NCBI GenBank assembly: GCA_942493055.1
Contig: OW818680.1
Location: 5,332,001-5,396,000, forward strand
Source of the DNA: CAIZQW01 sp942493055
Lineage (GTDB): Bacteria > Verrucomicrobiota > Kiritimatiellia > RFP12 > UBA1067
Direction: 5' to 3'
Length of the DNA stretch: 64,000 nt
The position numbers and the translations under genes are program-made. Each line of letters opens with the position of its first letter. Position 1 is the first letter of the stretch. Below, piece after piece: positions 24,656 to 35,200 of the stretch. The notes below the pieces were generated by a model. It did no database searches. It was not told the origin of the DNA and was given only the letters and a program-made list of their open reading frames with translations.

Positions 24656-26734
24656 ATGAATAACACGGACAACGAAAATAATCTGGCGAAACTTGAGCGC
24701 CGACACGCGCGTCGAGCCTCTCTCTTTGAAAAGAGTCTTGTACGAACCGCCTTCAAACAGGCTTTCGTGATGTTGAAGCCTTGGGTCATGGCGCGAAACC
24801 CCGTCATGTTCATCACCGAAGTCGGTGCGCTCCTGACGACACTCGTGTGCGTCCAGGATTATGTTCAACACCATGACAACGTGCTCTATACGTTGTCTGT
24901 GACAGTCATCCTCTGGGCGACCGTCCTGTTCGCCAACTTTGCTGAATCCCTGGCCGAAGCTCGCGGCAAGGCGCAGGCGGACACACTCAAAAAAACCCGT
25001 CGTTCGACGCTGGCGCGTCGGGCACGCGCCGGAGGAGAAGAACTGGTTAACTCGGAGGAGTTGCTTGAGGGCGATATTGTCCTTGTAAAAGCGGGAGAGA
25101 TAATCCCCAGCGATGGTGAAGTGATCGAGGGCGCTGCTTCGGTTGATGAATCGGCGATCACGGGTGAGTCCGCCCCTGTCGTGCGTGAAGCCGGTGGGGA
25201 CCGTTCGGGTGTCACCGGTGGAACGCGCGTGCTGTCGGATCAGATCACCATCCGCATTACCGCCGCGCGTGGCGACTCATTTCTCGACCGCATGATAGCG
25301 CTTGTCGAGGGAGCCGTCCGTCAAAAGACGCCGAACGAACTCGCGCTGACCGTGACCTTGGCGGGCCTGTCGCTGGCTTTTCTCATGGTGACCGGTTCGT
25401 TGTGGCCCATCGGGCGCTACTTTGGTGTGGATCTCCCCATCCCCACGCTGATCGCTCTCTTGGTCTGCCTCATTCCAACGACCATCGGCGCTCTGTTGGC
25501 CGCTATCGGCCTTGCCGGGATGGATCGTGCGCTCTCGGCAAACATCCTTGCAAAAAGCGGCAAGGCGGTCGAATTGGCAGGCGACATTGACACGTTGCTT
25601 CTGGACAAGACAGGGACGATCACCATGGGGGACCGCCAGGCGACGGAGTATCACCCGTTGCCCGGTGTGAGCGCAGAGCAGCTTGCAGAGGCTGCCATGT
25701 GCGCATCGTTCGGAGATCTCACGCCTGAAGGGAAATCAATTGTAAAATTAGGGGAACGAATGCTTGGACAGCGGGCTCCCCGCGAGACGCCAGGTGCTCA
25801 GGTTATTCCATTTTCGGCACACGCAAGACTGAGCGGTATCGATTACCCCGACGGCAGTTCCTTCCGCAAAGGGGCCTCAGACGCCATGCAGGCATATATT
25901 CAGGCGAGGAACGGCTCAGCACCTGAAGCCTTGCAGGGCCTCGTGGACAAGGTCGCCCGCCAAGGCAGTACCCCGATCATTGTCGCTGAAGGCAAGACGA
26001 TGCTGGGTGTGGTTGCACTTTCAGATGTCCTGAAGCCGGGCATCCAGGACCGGTTCGCCCGCCTGAGAGCCATGGGGCTTCGCGTCGTCATGGTGACGGG
26101 AGATAATCCGCTCACAGCCGCTGCCATCGCGGCTCAGGCCGGTGTGGACGATTATATCGCGGAAGCTAAGCCGGAGGACAAACTGGAGTATATTCGCAAG
26201 GAGCAGCGCGCAGGCCGGTTGATTGCCATGATGGGGGACGGTACGAACGACGCCCCTGCATTGGCGCAGGCGGATATCGGTGTTGCGATGAACTCCGGCA
26301 CGCAGGCGGCTAAGGAGGCGGGGAACATGGTCGATCTGGACAGCGACCCGACCAAGCTGATCGAGATCATCGAGGTTGGAAAGCAGTTGCTCATGACGCG
26401 AGGCGCACTGACAACGTTCTCGATCGCCAATGACGTCGCCAAATACTTCGCGATCATTCCCGCCATGTTCATGCTGGCGATCCCGCAGCTTGCGGTCCTG
26501 AACGTCATGCGGCTGGCAACGCCGCAGAGCGCGATCCTTTCAGCTCTCATTTTCAATGCGCTCATCATTCCGCTTCTCATACCTATCGCGATCAAAGGCG
26601 TGAAATACAGGCCCATGGGCGCGGACAGTCTCTTGCGGAGAAATTTGCTGATCTACGGACTGGGCGGTATCGTGGTGCCTTTTTTGGGCATCAAATTAAT
26701 TGATATGGCGCTGGTAATGGTCAATGCAGTTTAG
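24656..26734 (+). CDS. kdpB: Potassium-transporting ATPase catalytic subunit KdpB
   Basis: 692-residue P-type ATPase. The phosphorylated Asp317 lies in LLLDKTGTITMGD. The TGES-type actuator motif (AITGESAPV) and the hinge GDGTNDAPALAQADIG are intact. ATG 24656 was chosen because the frame upstream of it lies inside kdpA and lacks KdpB similarity. It is 26 nt after kdpA. Confidence 0.97.
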   Translation: MNNTDNENNLAKLERRHARRASLFEKSLVRTAFKQAFVMLKPWVMARNPVMFITEVGALLTTLVCVQDYVQHHDNVLYTLSVTVILWATVLFANFAESLAEARGKAQADTLKKTRRSTLARRARAGGEELVNSEELLEGDIVLVKAGEIIPSDGEVIEGAASVDESAITGESAPVVREAGGDRSGVTGGTRVLSDQITIRITAARGDSFLDRMIALVEGAVRQKTPNELALTVTLAGLSLAFLMVTGSLWPIGRYFGVDLPIPTLIALLVCLIPTTIGALLAAIGLAGMDRALSANILAKSGKAVELAGDIDTLLLDKTGTITMGDRQATEYHPLPGVSAEQLAEAAMCASFGDLTPEGKSIVKLGERMLGQRAPRETPGAQVIPFSAHARLSGIDYPDGSSFRKGASDAMQAYIQARNGSAPEALQGLVDKVARQGSTPIIVAEGKTMLGVVALSDVLKPGIQDRFARLRAMGLRVVMVTGDNPLTAAAIAAQAGVDDYIAEAKPEDKLEYIRKEQRAGRLIAMMGDGTNDAPALAQADIGVAMNSGTQAAKEAGNMVDLDSDPTKLIEIIEVGKQLLMTRGALTTFSIANDVAKYFAIIPAMFMLAIPQLAVLNVMRLATPQSAILSALIFNALIIPLLIPIAIKGVKYRPMGADSLLRRNLLIYGLGGIVVPFLGIKLIDMALVMVNAV

Positions 26735-26745
26735 GAGATTAAATC

Positions 26746-27342
26746 ATGATACGGACAAACAAAGACCTGCGACTCTTTCAACAGCTTATGACTGCCGGGC
26801 GCGTCATTGGGGCCACCGTGGCTGTCTGCTGTCTGTTGTACGGGCTTGCGATCCTGCTGCTTGCGCAGAGCCTCTTTCCGCGCAGCGCCAATGGCTCGCT
26901 TGTCCGAGACGCACAAGGAGTCATTGTCGGCAGTGAACTCGTGGCGCAAGGCTTCTCCAGTCCAGGATACTTTTGGCCTCGGCCCTCAGCAGTCGATTAC
27001 AACGCCGCAGCGGCCGGAGGCAGCAACTGGTCTCCTGCGAATCCTGAACTCCGCGACAGAGGGCAGGCGATTGTGAAGAAGATGGGTGCTGGCAGTGGAC
27101 GTGTGCTTCCTGCGGATCTGGCGACAGCGTCAGGCAGCGGGCTTGATCCGCATATCACGCTGACGGCTGCCAGATTTCAGGCAGAACGGGTCGCCACAGC
27201 CCGTGGAGTGTCCCTTGAAAAAGTGATGGCCCTTCTCAAACAAAAGGCCCTGCATCCGGGGTGGGCGCTGACGCCTGAACCCGTGGTCAATGTGCTGTTG
27301 CTCAACGTGGCCTTGGACAGATTGGACAAACACCATGACTGA
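26746..27342 (+). CDS. kdpC: Potassium-transporting ATPase subunit KdpC
   Basis: 198 residues with one N-terminal transmembrane segment. Family motifs include GSELVAQGFSSPGYFWPRPSA, and the ASGSGLDPHIT motif is complete. It lies 11 nt after kdpB and overlaps the kdpD-like gene by 8 nt. Confidence 0.96.
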   Translation: MIRTNKDLRLFQQLMTAGRVIGATVAVCCLLYGLAILLLAQSLFPRSANGSLVRDAQGVIVGSELVAQGFSSPGYFWPRPSAVDYNAAAAGGSNWSPANPELRDRGQAIVKKMGAGSGRVLPADLATASGSGLDPHITLTAARFQAERVATARGVSLEKVMALLKQKALHPGWALTPEPVVNVLLLNVALDRLDKHHD

Positions 27343-29017
27343 TAACCGCGCAGATAGTTTTTTGCGTCTGATTCGCAAGTCGCAACGAGGCAGGCTGAAG
27401 ATCTACCTCGGTTATGCGGCTGGCGTGGGCAAGACGTATCAGATGCTGCTTGAGGCGCACCGGCTCAAGAAGGATGGCATCGATGTGGCTGTCGGGCTTA
27501 TTGAAACCCATGGCCGAGCGGAAACAGGGGCGCTTCTGGAAGGCTTGGAAGTAATCCCTCGACGCAAAACCATCTATCGAGGGATCGAGATTGACGAGAT
27601 GGATCTGGCCGCCATCCTCATCCGCCGTCCCCATGTCGTGCTTGTCGATGAACTCGCCCACACCAATATTCCCGGCAGCAAAAACGAGAAGCGCTATCAA
27701 GATGTGGATGAACTGCTGGCAGCCGGCATCCATGTCATTTCCACACTGAACGTTCAGCATCTCGAGAGCTTGTATGAAACTGTTGAACGCGCTGTCGCCG
27801 TCCGCGTGCGTGAACGGATACCCGACCGTGTCGTTGCTGAAGCTGATCAGTTGGTCAACGTGGATATCACGTCCGAAGACTTGCGCCGTCGCCTGACAGA
27901 GGGGAAAGTCTACACCCATGAACGGATCGAGACCGCGCTGAACCATTTTTTTACACCCGTGAACCTCGAGCAGTTGCGTGAACTGACCTTGCGTGAAATG
28001 GCCTCGCAAATCGATTCGAAACGACGCGACCTGCTCACAGAGGGACTTCCTTCAAGTCCTGACCAAATTATGGTCGCCTTGAGTTCAAGGGGGCCAAACA
28101 GCGAGGCACTTCTCCGATACGCCTCGCGCTTGGCTGGACGCCTGAATCGCAACTGGTACGCTGTGTATGTGCAAACGTCACAGGAAAGTCCTTTGGCTAT
28201 TGATGCGGCGACGCAACGGAGGCTCACCAATACCTTGACGCTGGCGCAGCAATTGGGCGCGATGGTCTTCACGTACAGAGGGGACGATGTAGTGAAGACC
28301 ATCTTGCAGTTCGCGAAGGAATATCGCGTAGGGCATATCGTGATAGGTGCATCGGGACGTAAGATCCCTTTCTGGAGGCGACTAAAGGGCGAGTCCAGCA
28401 TCATGGAACGGCTTGTCACGGAAGGAAAGGGTATCACGGTCGTCGTGCTCAATACGCAGCAGATGCTGGACGAGCGCCGGCCTGCAGGACAAGTACAAAC
28501 GAGCGATAAAGCGCAGCAGGGCAAGGGGGAAAAGCGGCATCTGGACTTGGGACGGGATATCGTGCTGCCCCACAACGCGATTCTTATCTGGGACGAGCCG
28601 CTGGAAAAAGAGGCGGCCATGAGGCAGTTGCTGGACGCCTGTTGCAGTGAAAAACCAGAGATCAAGGAGTCAACATGGGAAGCCCTTCTTGAGCGGGAGC
28701 ACCAAGGTGGGACTTTCGTAGGCGACCATGTTGCTATTCCTCATGCCCGGATCGAGGGATTGCAGCAGTCGCTTGTCGCCCTGGGCGTCTCCAGGGCAGG
28801 CATCCAGGATGCGCAGACCGGGCACGTTGTTCAACTCATGGTGCTGCTGCTCTCGTCCACGGAGCCAGCCGAAAGACACGTGGAGACCCTCGGTGTCATT
28901 ACCAGGCTTGTGCGTGACGAGCAGTTACTGAAGAAAGCTCTTGCCGCGCGGGTGCCTATGGATATTTTAAGCGTGATCCCGCAGCGGGAGAAGCATATCA
29001 AGGCTGACCACGTCTGA
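27335..29017 (+). CDS. KdpD sensor domain - Usp - PTS EIIA fusion, no kinase domain
   Basis: 560 residues, soluble. Order: KdpD N-terminal sensor domain (about 12-220) with P-loop GYAAGVGKT (26-34) and VLVDELAHTNIPGS; a universal-stress-protein domain (about 245-370); a basic linker; and a PTS EIIA type 2 (PtsN/fructose-like) domain (about 420-550) whose phosphorylatable His470 lies in VAIPHAR. The four membrane spans, HisKA and ATPase domains of classical KdpD are missing. In E. coli free EIIA-Ntr binds KdpD, so this covalent fusion is telling. Start ATG 27335 overlaps kdpC; the frame upstream is inside kdpC. It probably signals K+ status or nitrogen-PTS state to the kinase or pump; that is inference. 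Confidence 0.9.
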   Translation: MTDNRADSFLRLIRKSQRGRLKIYLGYAAGVGKTYQMLLEAHRLKKDGIDVAVGLIETHGRAETGALLEGLEVIPRRKTIYRGIEIDEMDLAAILIRRPHVVLVDELAHTNIPGSKNEKRYQDVDELLAAGIHVISTLNVQHLESLYETVERAVAVRVRERIPDRVVAEADQLVNVDITSEDLRRRLTEGKVYTHERIETALNHFFTPVNLEQLRELTLREMASQIDSKRRDLLTEGLPSSPDQIMVALSSRGPNSEALLRYASRLAGRLNRNWYAVYVQTSQESPLAIDAATQRRLTNTLTLAQQLGAMVFTYRGDDVVKTILQFAKEYRVGHIVIGASGRKIPFWRRLKGESSIMERLVTEGKGITVVVLNTQQMLDERRPAGQVQTSDKAQQGKGEKRHLDLGRDIVLPHNAILIWDEPLEKEAAMRQLLDACCSEKPEIKESTWEALLEREHQGGTFVGDHVAIPHARIEGLQQSLVALGVSRAGIQDAQTGHVVQLMVLLLSSTEPAERHVETLGVITRLVRDEQLLKKALAARVPMDILSVIPQREKHIKADHV

Positions 29018-29050
29018 GAGTACTCAGCGTTGCCCTGTTGAATTTGTGTC

Positions 29051-29080
29051 TTGTTCATCAGTAAGACAAACGAGTATACT
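29051..29080 (+). promoter_or_regulatory. Promoter upstream of HzsA-related gene
   Basis: TTGTTC (29051-29056), 18 nt, TATACT (29075-29080). ATG 29091 is 10 nt further, so the leader is very short or absent. Confidence 0.5.
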
Positions 29081-29090
29081 AAGACAATCA

Positions 29091-32000
29091 ATGAATTTAA
29101 CCCCCTTGATTGTCTTTCATGCCCCTGCCCAGCGCAATCAGCGCATCACTGGCAATGTGATCCGCCGTGTTGTCCTGGGACTCGTTTTAGCAGCTGTTGC
29201 TTGCCAGGCGGATGATCCGGCCTGGTATGCACGCCGGGCGACGTTGCGCGAGACCTTCGAAACCGCGTACGCTGCAGCCGGGCGTGCTGCGCGCGAGGCG
29301 GCGCCAGAATATGGGCCCTGGCACGTGATCGCGCCGTTTCCGAACGCAGAGGGCAGGGGCTTTGAAACAATCTACCCGCCGGAGCAAGAGATCAATTTCG
29401 CAGCCGAGTATCCAGGCGCGGACAAGCAGCCGGTGCGCTGGCAGCGCAGGGACGATTTCTGCGACGGAGTTGTCAACGACCTCAAGATTTTCAAAACCAA
29501 CGATTACGTCTGCGCCTACCTCTATCGTGAGATTGTGAGCCCAGTCGCCCAGGCGTTGCCAGTCGAACTGGGCAGCGACGACACCATCACGGTCTGGCTG
29601 AACAGCCGCCGCCTGCTGGCGAAGCGAGTCGCACGGCCATGCCGCCTCGGAGATGAGCGCCTCGTGCTGCCGCTGCAACCGGGCACAAACAGTCTGCTTC
29701 TGAAGATCTGCCAGGGCAACCTCTGGTGGGGCTTCGCCTTTGCGGCGCAGCCCGGGACGCCGCCGCTGGCCCAGGTGATCGCGCTGCTGCGACGTGACTT
29801 CCCTGAACAGGGCGCGGAGATCGGACTGCTGGAGGAGTTGCTGGCGCAGGCCGAACGGATCGAGGGACTGAGGAGCGAGCTGCTAAAGGCCAGCCGCTTC
29901 GCGACGCCCGCGCACACACACCGCACAGAGGCGCTGCTGCAACCGGAGGATCGCGATGCAGCGGATGTCACGCTGCGACGGGTCGAGGCGCTGCTCGCGG
30001 ATCTGCGGAGCATGAAGGGCGGCCGTGACCTCTCGTCTGAGGTTCGGACACTCGCTGAACTGCAACGCCGCTGTCGCGAGACACCGCTGACTGATGCGCC
30101 GGGAAGGCTGTCGCTCTACCTCGACTGCTGTGAGGTGCGGCGCCGCATCGCCTTTGCCAATCCGTTGCTGGATTTCGACCGCATCCTCTTTGTCAAGCAC
30201 AAGAAGAACGCCCGCCAGGAGCTGGGCGGGGACCACATGGCTGGCCAGTACTACGGCATCCATGCCACCAAGGGCGAGGGGCTCTTTGTGCTGGAGGGCG
30301 CCTTTGGTTCACGGCCTGCCGCGCGCGATTTGCTCGCGGGTTCGGCGTGCGAGAACGGACGTTTCGCTGGCGTGCGCCTGCCGGATGGCGCCTACCTCTC
30401 TCCCGACCTCTCGTTCGACGGACAGCGCGTGCTCTTCGCCTATACCGAGGCCGAGGGTTACCGTCCAGGCCAGCCTGCGCGCGAGGATGTGAACGGCCTT
30501 TACAGCTACAGCGGGCTCTCCTGTTCCTTCACCGAGTTGAACTGCTGGCACCTCTTCAGCGTGGGCGCGGACGGCAAGGGTCTTCAGCAGGTGACGGACG
30601 GTGTGTGGAACGACTTTGATCCGTGCTGGCTACCGAGCGGCAAGATCGCCTTTATCTCGGACCGCCGCGGCGGCTTCGGACGCTGCCACATGACTGCCAA
30701 GGGCGGCGCGCCCTGGTTCACCTACACGCTCCACAGAGTGAACGCCGACGGTCGCGGGATGGTGCGCCTCAGCCACCACGAGACCTGCGAGTGGCAGCCG
30801 AGCGTCGCGCACGACGGCATGCTCGTCTACACGCGCTGGGACTACGTCGATCGCGGCTTCTTTCAGGCGCACCACCCGTGGATCACCACGCCGGACGGCC
30901 GAGGTGCAATGGCGGTGCACGGCAACTACCCGCGCGACTGGCGGGACCGGCCCTGTATGGAGATGGATATCCGCGCCGTGCCCAATTCGCGGCGGCTGAT
31001 GGCCGTGGCGGCCGCGCATCACGGACAGACCTACGGATCGCTCGTGCTGGTTGATCCAGAAGTGGAGGACGACGACGCGATGAGCCCGGTCAAGCTCTTC
31101 ACGCCCGACGAGCGTTTGCCCGAGTCGGAGTACGGCTACTTCTGTCGCGAGGCTGCCTATGCCACGCCCTGGCCGCTGAGTGAAAACTACAGCCTCTGTG
31201 TGTTCGGGTACCCGTCGGCGGAGCACCCCGATTCAGTTGAGAACTACGGACTCTACCTGCTGGATGCCTTCGGCAACAAGGAACTCCTCTACCGCGATCC
31301 CTCAATCGCCTGCCTGAGCCCGATTCCCTTCAAGCCGCGGCCCGCCCCGCCAATAATCCCAGAGGTGGTGCGTCCGATGCCTGTCGATCCTGACCAGCCG
31401 CGCCTGAACCTCGACCGTCCGCATCTGCTGGCGGGGGTTGCGAGTTGCACTCTCAAGTCGCCGACTGTGGAGCCTGCTGTGGTCACCATCCTGAACGTCT
31501 ATGAGAGTCGCCACGCATGGCCGACAAACACGGTCATCAAGGCGCTGCGCATCATCCAGGTGCTGCCCAAGAGTACGCCGGGCCGCAACAATCCGGCCAT
31601 CGGCTACGGGACCGAGAAGAATGCGCGCGCTGTGCTTGGCATTGCGCCGGTGGAGTCGGACGGCAGCGTCTGCTTCTATTTGAAATCCTACGTGCCTGTC
31701 TACTTCCAGGCCTTGGACGAGCGCGGAATGGCGGTTCAGTCGATGCGTACCGATGTTTATGCTGCACCGCATGAGAACATAAGTTGTGTCGGTTGCCACG
31801 AGCGGCGACGTGCCGCACCGCCAGCCGCACCGCAACCGTGCCTGGCCACGCGCAGGCCACCCTCGGTGCTTGTTCCTGAGCCGGATGGTTCGCAGCCCTT
31901 CAGCTTTGTCCGCCTTGTTCAGCCGGTGCTGGACCGCCACTGCGCGGGCTGTCATGTCAAGCATGCTGGCCGCGCGCCGTCGCTTGCCGGCAAACCGGAT

Positions 32001-32282
32001 GAGCAGCCATGGACCCCGTCCTATCGCAATCTGAAGCCATACGCCTTCTATTACGACGGCGGCGGCTCGTTCACGGAGTCCAAGACCTATCCAGGCTTGT
32101 TCGGGGCGCGTTCATCCAAACTTTTCGCATTGCTCGCACGCGGGCATCACGATGTAAAGCTTCCTCCCGAGGATCTGCGCAGGCTCACGCTCTGGCTCGA
32201 CTGCAACTCCGACTTCTATGGCACCTACGAGAGCACCGACGCGCAACGCCGTGGCGAGGTTGTCCAGCCCCAGATCGAATAG
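29091..32282 (+). CDS. HzsA-related exported protein with two CxxCH motifs
   Basis: About 1063 residues. It resembles the HzsA-related family of planctomycetes and relatives, named for similarity to the alpha subunit of hydrazine synthase: a WD40/TolB-like propeller centre (YLSPDLSFDGQRVLFAY, FDPCWLPSGKIAFISDRRGG) and a C-terminal cytochrome-like part with SCVGCHE (near 900) and HCAGCHV (near 953). A Sec signal (VVLGLVLAAVACQA) starts near residue 25. There is no hydrazine synthase operon, and such paralogues are common in non-anammox genomes, so the reaction is unknown. Start is ambiguous: ATG 29091 or GTG 29157, which gives a more compact signal peptide. Its stop lies 3 nt from the stop of the convergent next gene. 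Confidence 0.75.
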   Translation: MNLTPLIVFHAPAQRNQRITGNVIRRVVLGLVLAAVACQADDPAWYARRATLRETFETAYAAAGRAAREAAPEYGPWHVIAPFPNAEGRGFETIYPPEQEINFAAEYPGADKQPVRWQRRDDFCDGVVNDLKIFKTNDYVCAYLYREIVSPVAQALPVELGSDDTITVWLNSRRLLAKRVARPCRLGDERLVLPLQPGTNSLLLKICQGNLWWGFAFAAQPGTPPLAQVIALLRRDFPEQGAEIGLLEELLAQAERIEGLRSELLKASRFATPAHTHRTEALLQPEDRDAADVTLRRVEALLADLRSMKGGRDLSSEVRTLAELQRRCRETPLTDAPGRLSLYLDCCEVRRRIAFANPLLDFDRILFVKHKKNARQELGGDHMAGQYYGIHATKGEGLFVLEGAFGSRPAARDLLAGSACENGRFAGVRLPDGAYLSPDLSFDGQRVLFAYTEAEGYRPGQPAREDVNGLYSYSGLSCSFTELNCWHLFSVGADGKGLQQVTDGVWNDFDPCWLPSGKIAFISDRRGGFGRCHMTAKGGAPWFTYTLHRVNADGRGMVRLSHHETCEWQPSVAHDGMLVYTRWDYVDRGFFQAHHPWITTPDGRGAMAVHGNYPRDWRDRPCMEMDIRAVPNSRRLMAVAAAHHGQTYGSLVLVDPEVEDDDAMSPVKLFTPDERLPESEYGYFCREAAYATPWPLSENYSLCVFGYPSAEHPDSVENYGLYLLDAFGNKELLYRDPSIACLSPIPFKPRPAPPIIPEVVRPMPVDPDQPRLNLDRPHLLAGVASCTLKSPTVEPAVVTILNVYESRHAWPTNTVIKALRIIQVLPKSTPGRNNPAIGYGTEKNARAVLGIAPVESDGSVCFYLKSYVPVYFQALDERGMAVQSMRTDVYAAPHENISCVGCHERRRAAPPAAPQPCLATRRPPSVLVPEPDGSQPFSFVRLVQPVLDRHCAGCHVKHAGRAPSLAGKPDEQPWTPSYRNLKPYAFYYDGGGSFTESKTYPGLFGARSSKLFALLARGHHDVKLPPEDLRRLTLWLDCNSDFYGTYESTDAQRRGEVVQPQIE

Positions 32283-32285
32283 CCT

Positions 32286-35200
32286 CTACCGCACATTCAA
32301 CTTTAGCACATCTGCTGCTGGGAGTAGTGTCAGGTCGCCGGCCCGGCAGGTCTCCGCAATGTCGCACGAGACCTTGAAGAGCTGTTCGTCAGGCTTTGTC
32401 AGCGTGAACACGGCTTTAAGCACGTGGTCTCCTGGGGCGAGTGCCGCCCCGCCCCACCTGCCTCGCTGGATGTCTGTACCGATGCGTGTGTTGTCGATCG
32501 TCAGGACGATCGGACCTTCGAAGTCGAAACGCACGGGCGTGGCGCGGGCGACGCGCAAGACGGCCATTGCCGTAACCGTGGTGCCTGTCGGGCTGTTTCC
32601 GAGGAGAGGGCTCAAAATCATCTGTCCGTGGACAGTGGTATTCGTCAGCGGCTGTCCTGCGGAGCCCTTGGCATCGCGGATGACCCATTGGCAAAGGCGG
32701 TTCTGCGTGAGCGTTTCCAGATGCGTTTCGCAAATAAGCGCCCAGCCGTCACCGCTGTAGGTGATGCGGGCGGGCATCCGGAAGAACCCTTTGGGATCGG
32801 CTGACGAACGCATCGCTGTTTTCACTGTCGTGAGCGAACCGGGCACGAGGTGCATCGGCGCGTTCGTGGCGAACGTCCAGTCCGGCACGTTGTGAAAGGC
32901 GACGGCGCAGGCTGTCTCCGGAGCGCCTGGGACGAGCCCGGCCTGGAGCGTCACGACGGCTTCTGTGGCGTCCGGGGAAGCGAGCAGACGGGTCATGCCG
33001 TTGTCCCACGCCTGAATGTGCAGGGATGCGCCGAGCAGGGTTTCTGCGACGCGCATGTCGAGACTGCGATTGGCTGATTGTTTTGAGAGTGCCCGGAGCG
33101 CCTGCAACAGCACGTCTCGGACAGTTGCCTCCACTCCCGGTGCAGAAGTCGGTGCCTCCGACAGGATGCGGGCCAGCGTCTTTTTCAAATCGGCCCATAC
33201 TGCTGGAGACGGCGCACCAAGCGCGGCTTCGGCTGAAGCGAGTTGGATGAGTGCGCGCTCGGCGGGATGCATCACGGTCTGCTGCCGTGCGATACTGTCG
33301 AGCGGTTCGCGCACATGCTCGAAGCGGTTGCCGCGCAGGACGATGCTGGTGGCGTGCTTGGCTCCGACAGTGATTCCGGTATCAGTGCTCTGGATCAGGC
33401 AGTTTTCAACGATGCCGTTGGCGCACGTCATGCTGACGCGGGCGTTGTTGCGCAGCAGGCCGCGCCGGACCACGCAGGAGCGGGTGAGGGTCATGCCGTC
33501 CCTGCCATGGTCGCTGAACTCCATGACCGAGTCGCCGGGCGTCATCTCGTTGCTTGCGCCTCGGTAGCCGCTGCCGGCAGTGATCTCGTTGTCGAGATAC
33601 TGGACATACCAGAGCGGGATGATTCCGTGGTAGTCCATGCCGAAGCCGCGGAAGCCGCCGGAGCGCGCGCTGCGGTTGCGGGCGAGGACGCCGTCCGTCA
33701 GTCCGCCGTAGAGCTGAATGGCGATTGACGAGTCCTCGGTGTCGTTGTCGACGTAGAGCAGGTGGCGGCGTTCGGCTGCGACCACGAAGCGCGAGGTGGC
33801 ATCTGGCGTGACGGACCATGGGCGGTCGAGGAGGACGATGTTGTTGGTGAGCGAGACGATGGTGCGAGTCTGGCCCGCGCCGCGGCCATCGACGAGTTGG
33901 ACGTTCTGGCCGATCCAGTAGTCTGGCCCGTTGCGGTAGCTGGGCTTCGCGTCGCCGAAGTCGAGGGTCATGCGCGTCCCCTCGCAGCGGGCGGGGAGCA
34001 GTCCGGTGTGCGCTGTGCGGGCGCCGTCGTGCGTAATGCTCTCGCGGTTGTTGGTGAAGAGGTCGTGCTGGCGGTTGCGGCTCCAGAAGAGATTGCGGCA
34101 GACCGGCGCGATGCTGTAGGTGCAGTTGTAGGCGTCGTTGTCTTCGAAAATCACCTTGTCGCCGCCCACGACCGCCCAGCCCGAGCCGTTGATGCGGCAT
34201 TTGCGGATCTGCAGATACTCGGCAGAGAGCACGAAGTAGAGCGTGGTCGAACCCTCTTTTGAGCAGTAGATGTCACACTCTTCGACGAGCACGTTGCGCG
34301 CGTCTCGGATCACAAGGCCGTTGCCGCGCAGGTAGGCCCGCTTCTCGTATTCGTCCGTGTTCTTGATCAGGTACTGGTCGATCAGCAGCTTGAGGATGAC
34401 GCGGCGGATCGTAATGTCTCGCGGGGTGGCATCGGTGACGCGGAAGCCGCCTCCCAGTTCGTGCTTGCCTGCTGCCTCGTTTTTGCAGACGATGCCGTTA
34501 CGGTATTTTCCGGCATGAATGAGCAGCTCTTCAATGCCGAAGGCGGTGCTGCCTTCGATCAGGTTTTCCGGCGGCTCTTCGCAGTCGGGCCAGTAGAGCG
34601 AGGTCGCTTCGCGCGATTCGCCGCGCAGGAGCGTGCGGGGTGGAATCTGGAGCGTGCCGCTGCACTGGAAGCGGCCGCAGGGCAGGTAGACGACACCGCC
34701 GCCGTTGGTGGCGGCCTGGGCGAGTGCAGCTTGCAGTGCCAGCGTGTCGTCAAGGCCGTCATTCGGAATGGCACCGAAATGAATGACATCGAAGCGATTG
34801 GTCTTCCACACGGTCTGCGGCTGGCGGATGGAGACGCTGCCGGCGTTGCGCCAGCCGTCGCGGCCACCGAGGCCGTTGAAGACTGAAACCGTGTAGGTGC
34901 CGGGTGCGGCATCAACAGGGACGACGGCATCGAGCGACCACGTGTCGCGTCGGGTGAGCTTGAGGCGAAGCTCGCGTTTTTCGTTTTTGAGCATGACTTC
35001 GGCCCGGTTGTGGCGGTCAAGGCAACGTCCAAAGATGCGAAGCCAGCCGCCGGGCGAGACATCGCCGCCAAGATCGCCCTGCACCCACCACGGGGTTGTC
35101 TCGTTAAGGGTGATGGGGTCTGACGTGGCGCCGCTCGCAGAGACGACGCGGCATTGGGCGGGCTTCTCAGGAGAGCAATCACGCGGGTATTCGAAGCAGA

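Noticed and set aside
27335..29017. Complete KdpD histidine kinase
   Set aside because: No transmembrane segments, no H-box and no ATPase motifs. The C-terminus is EIIA-like instead.
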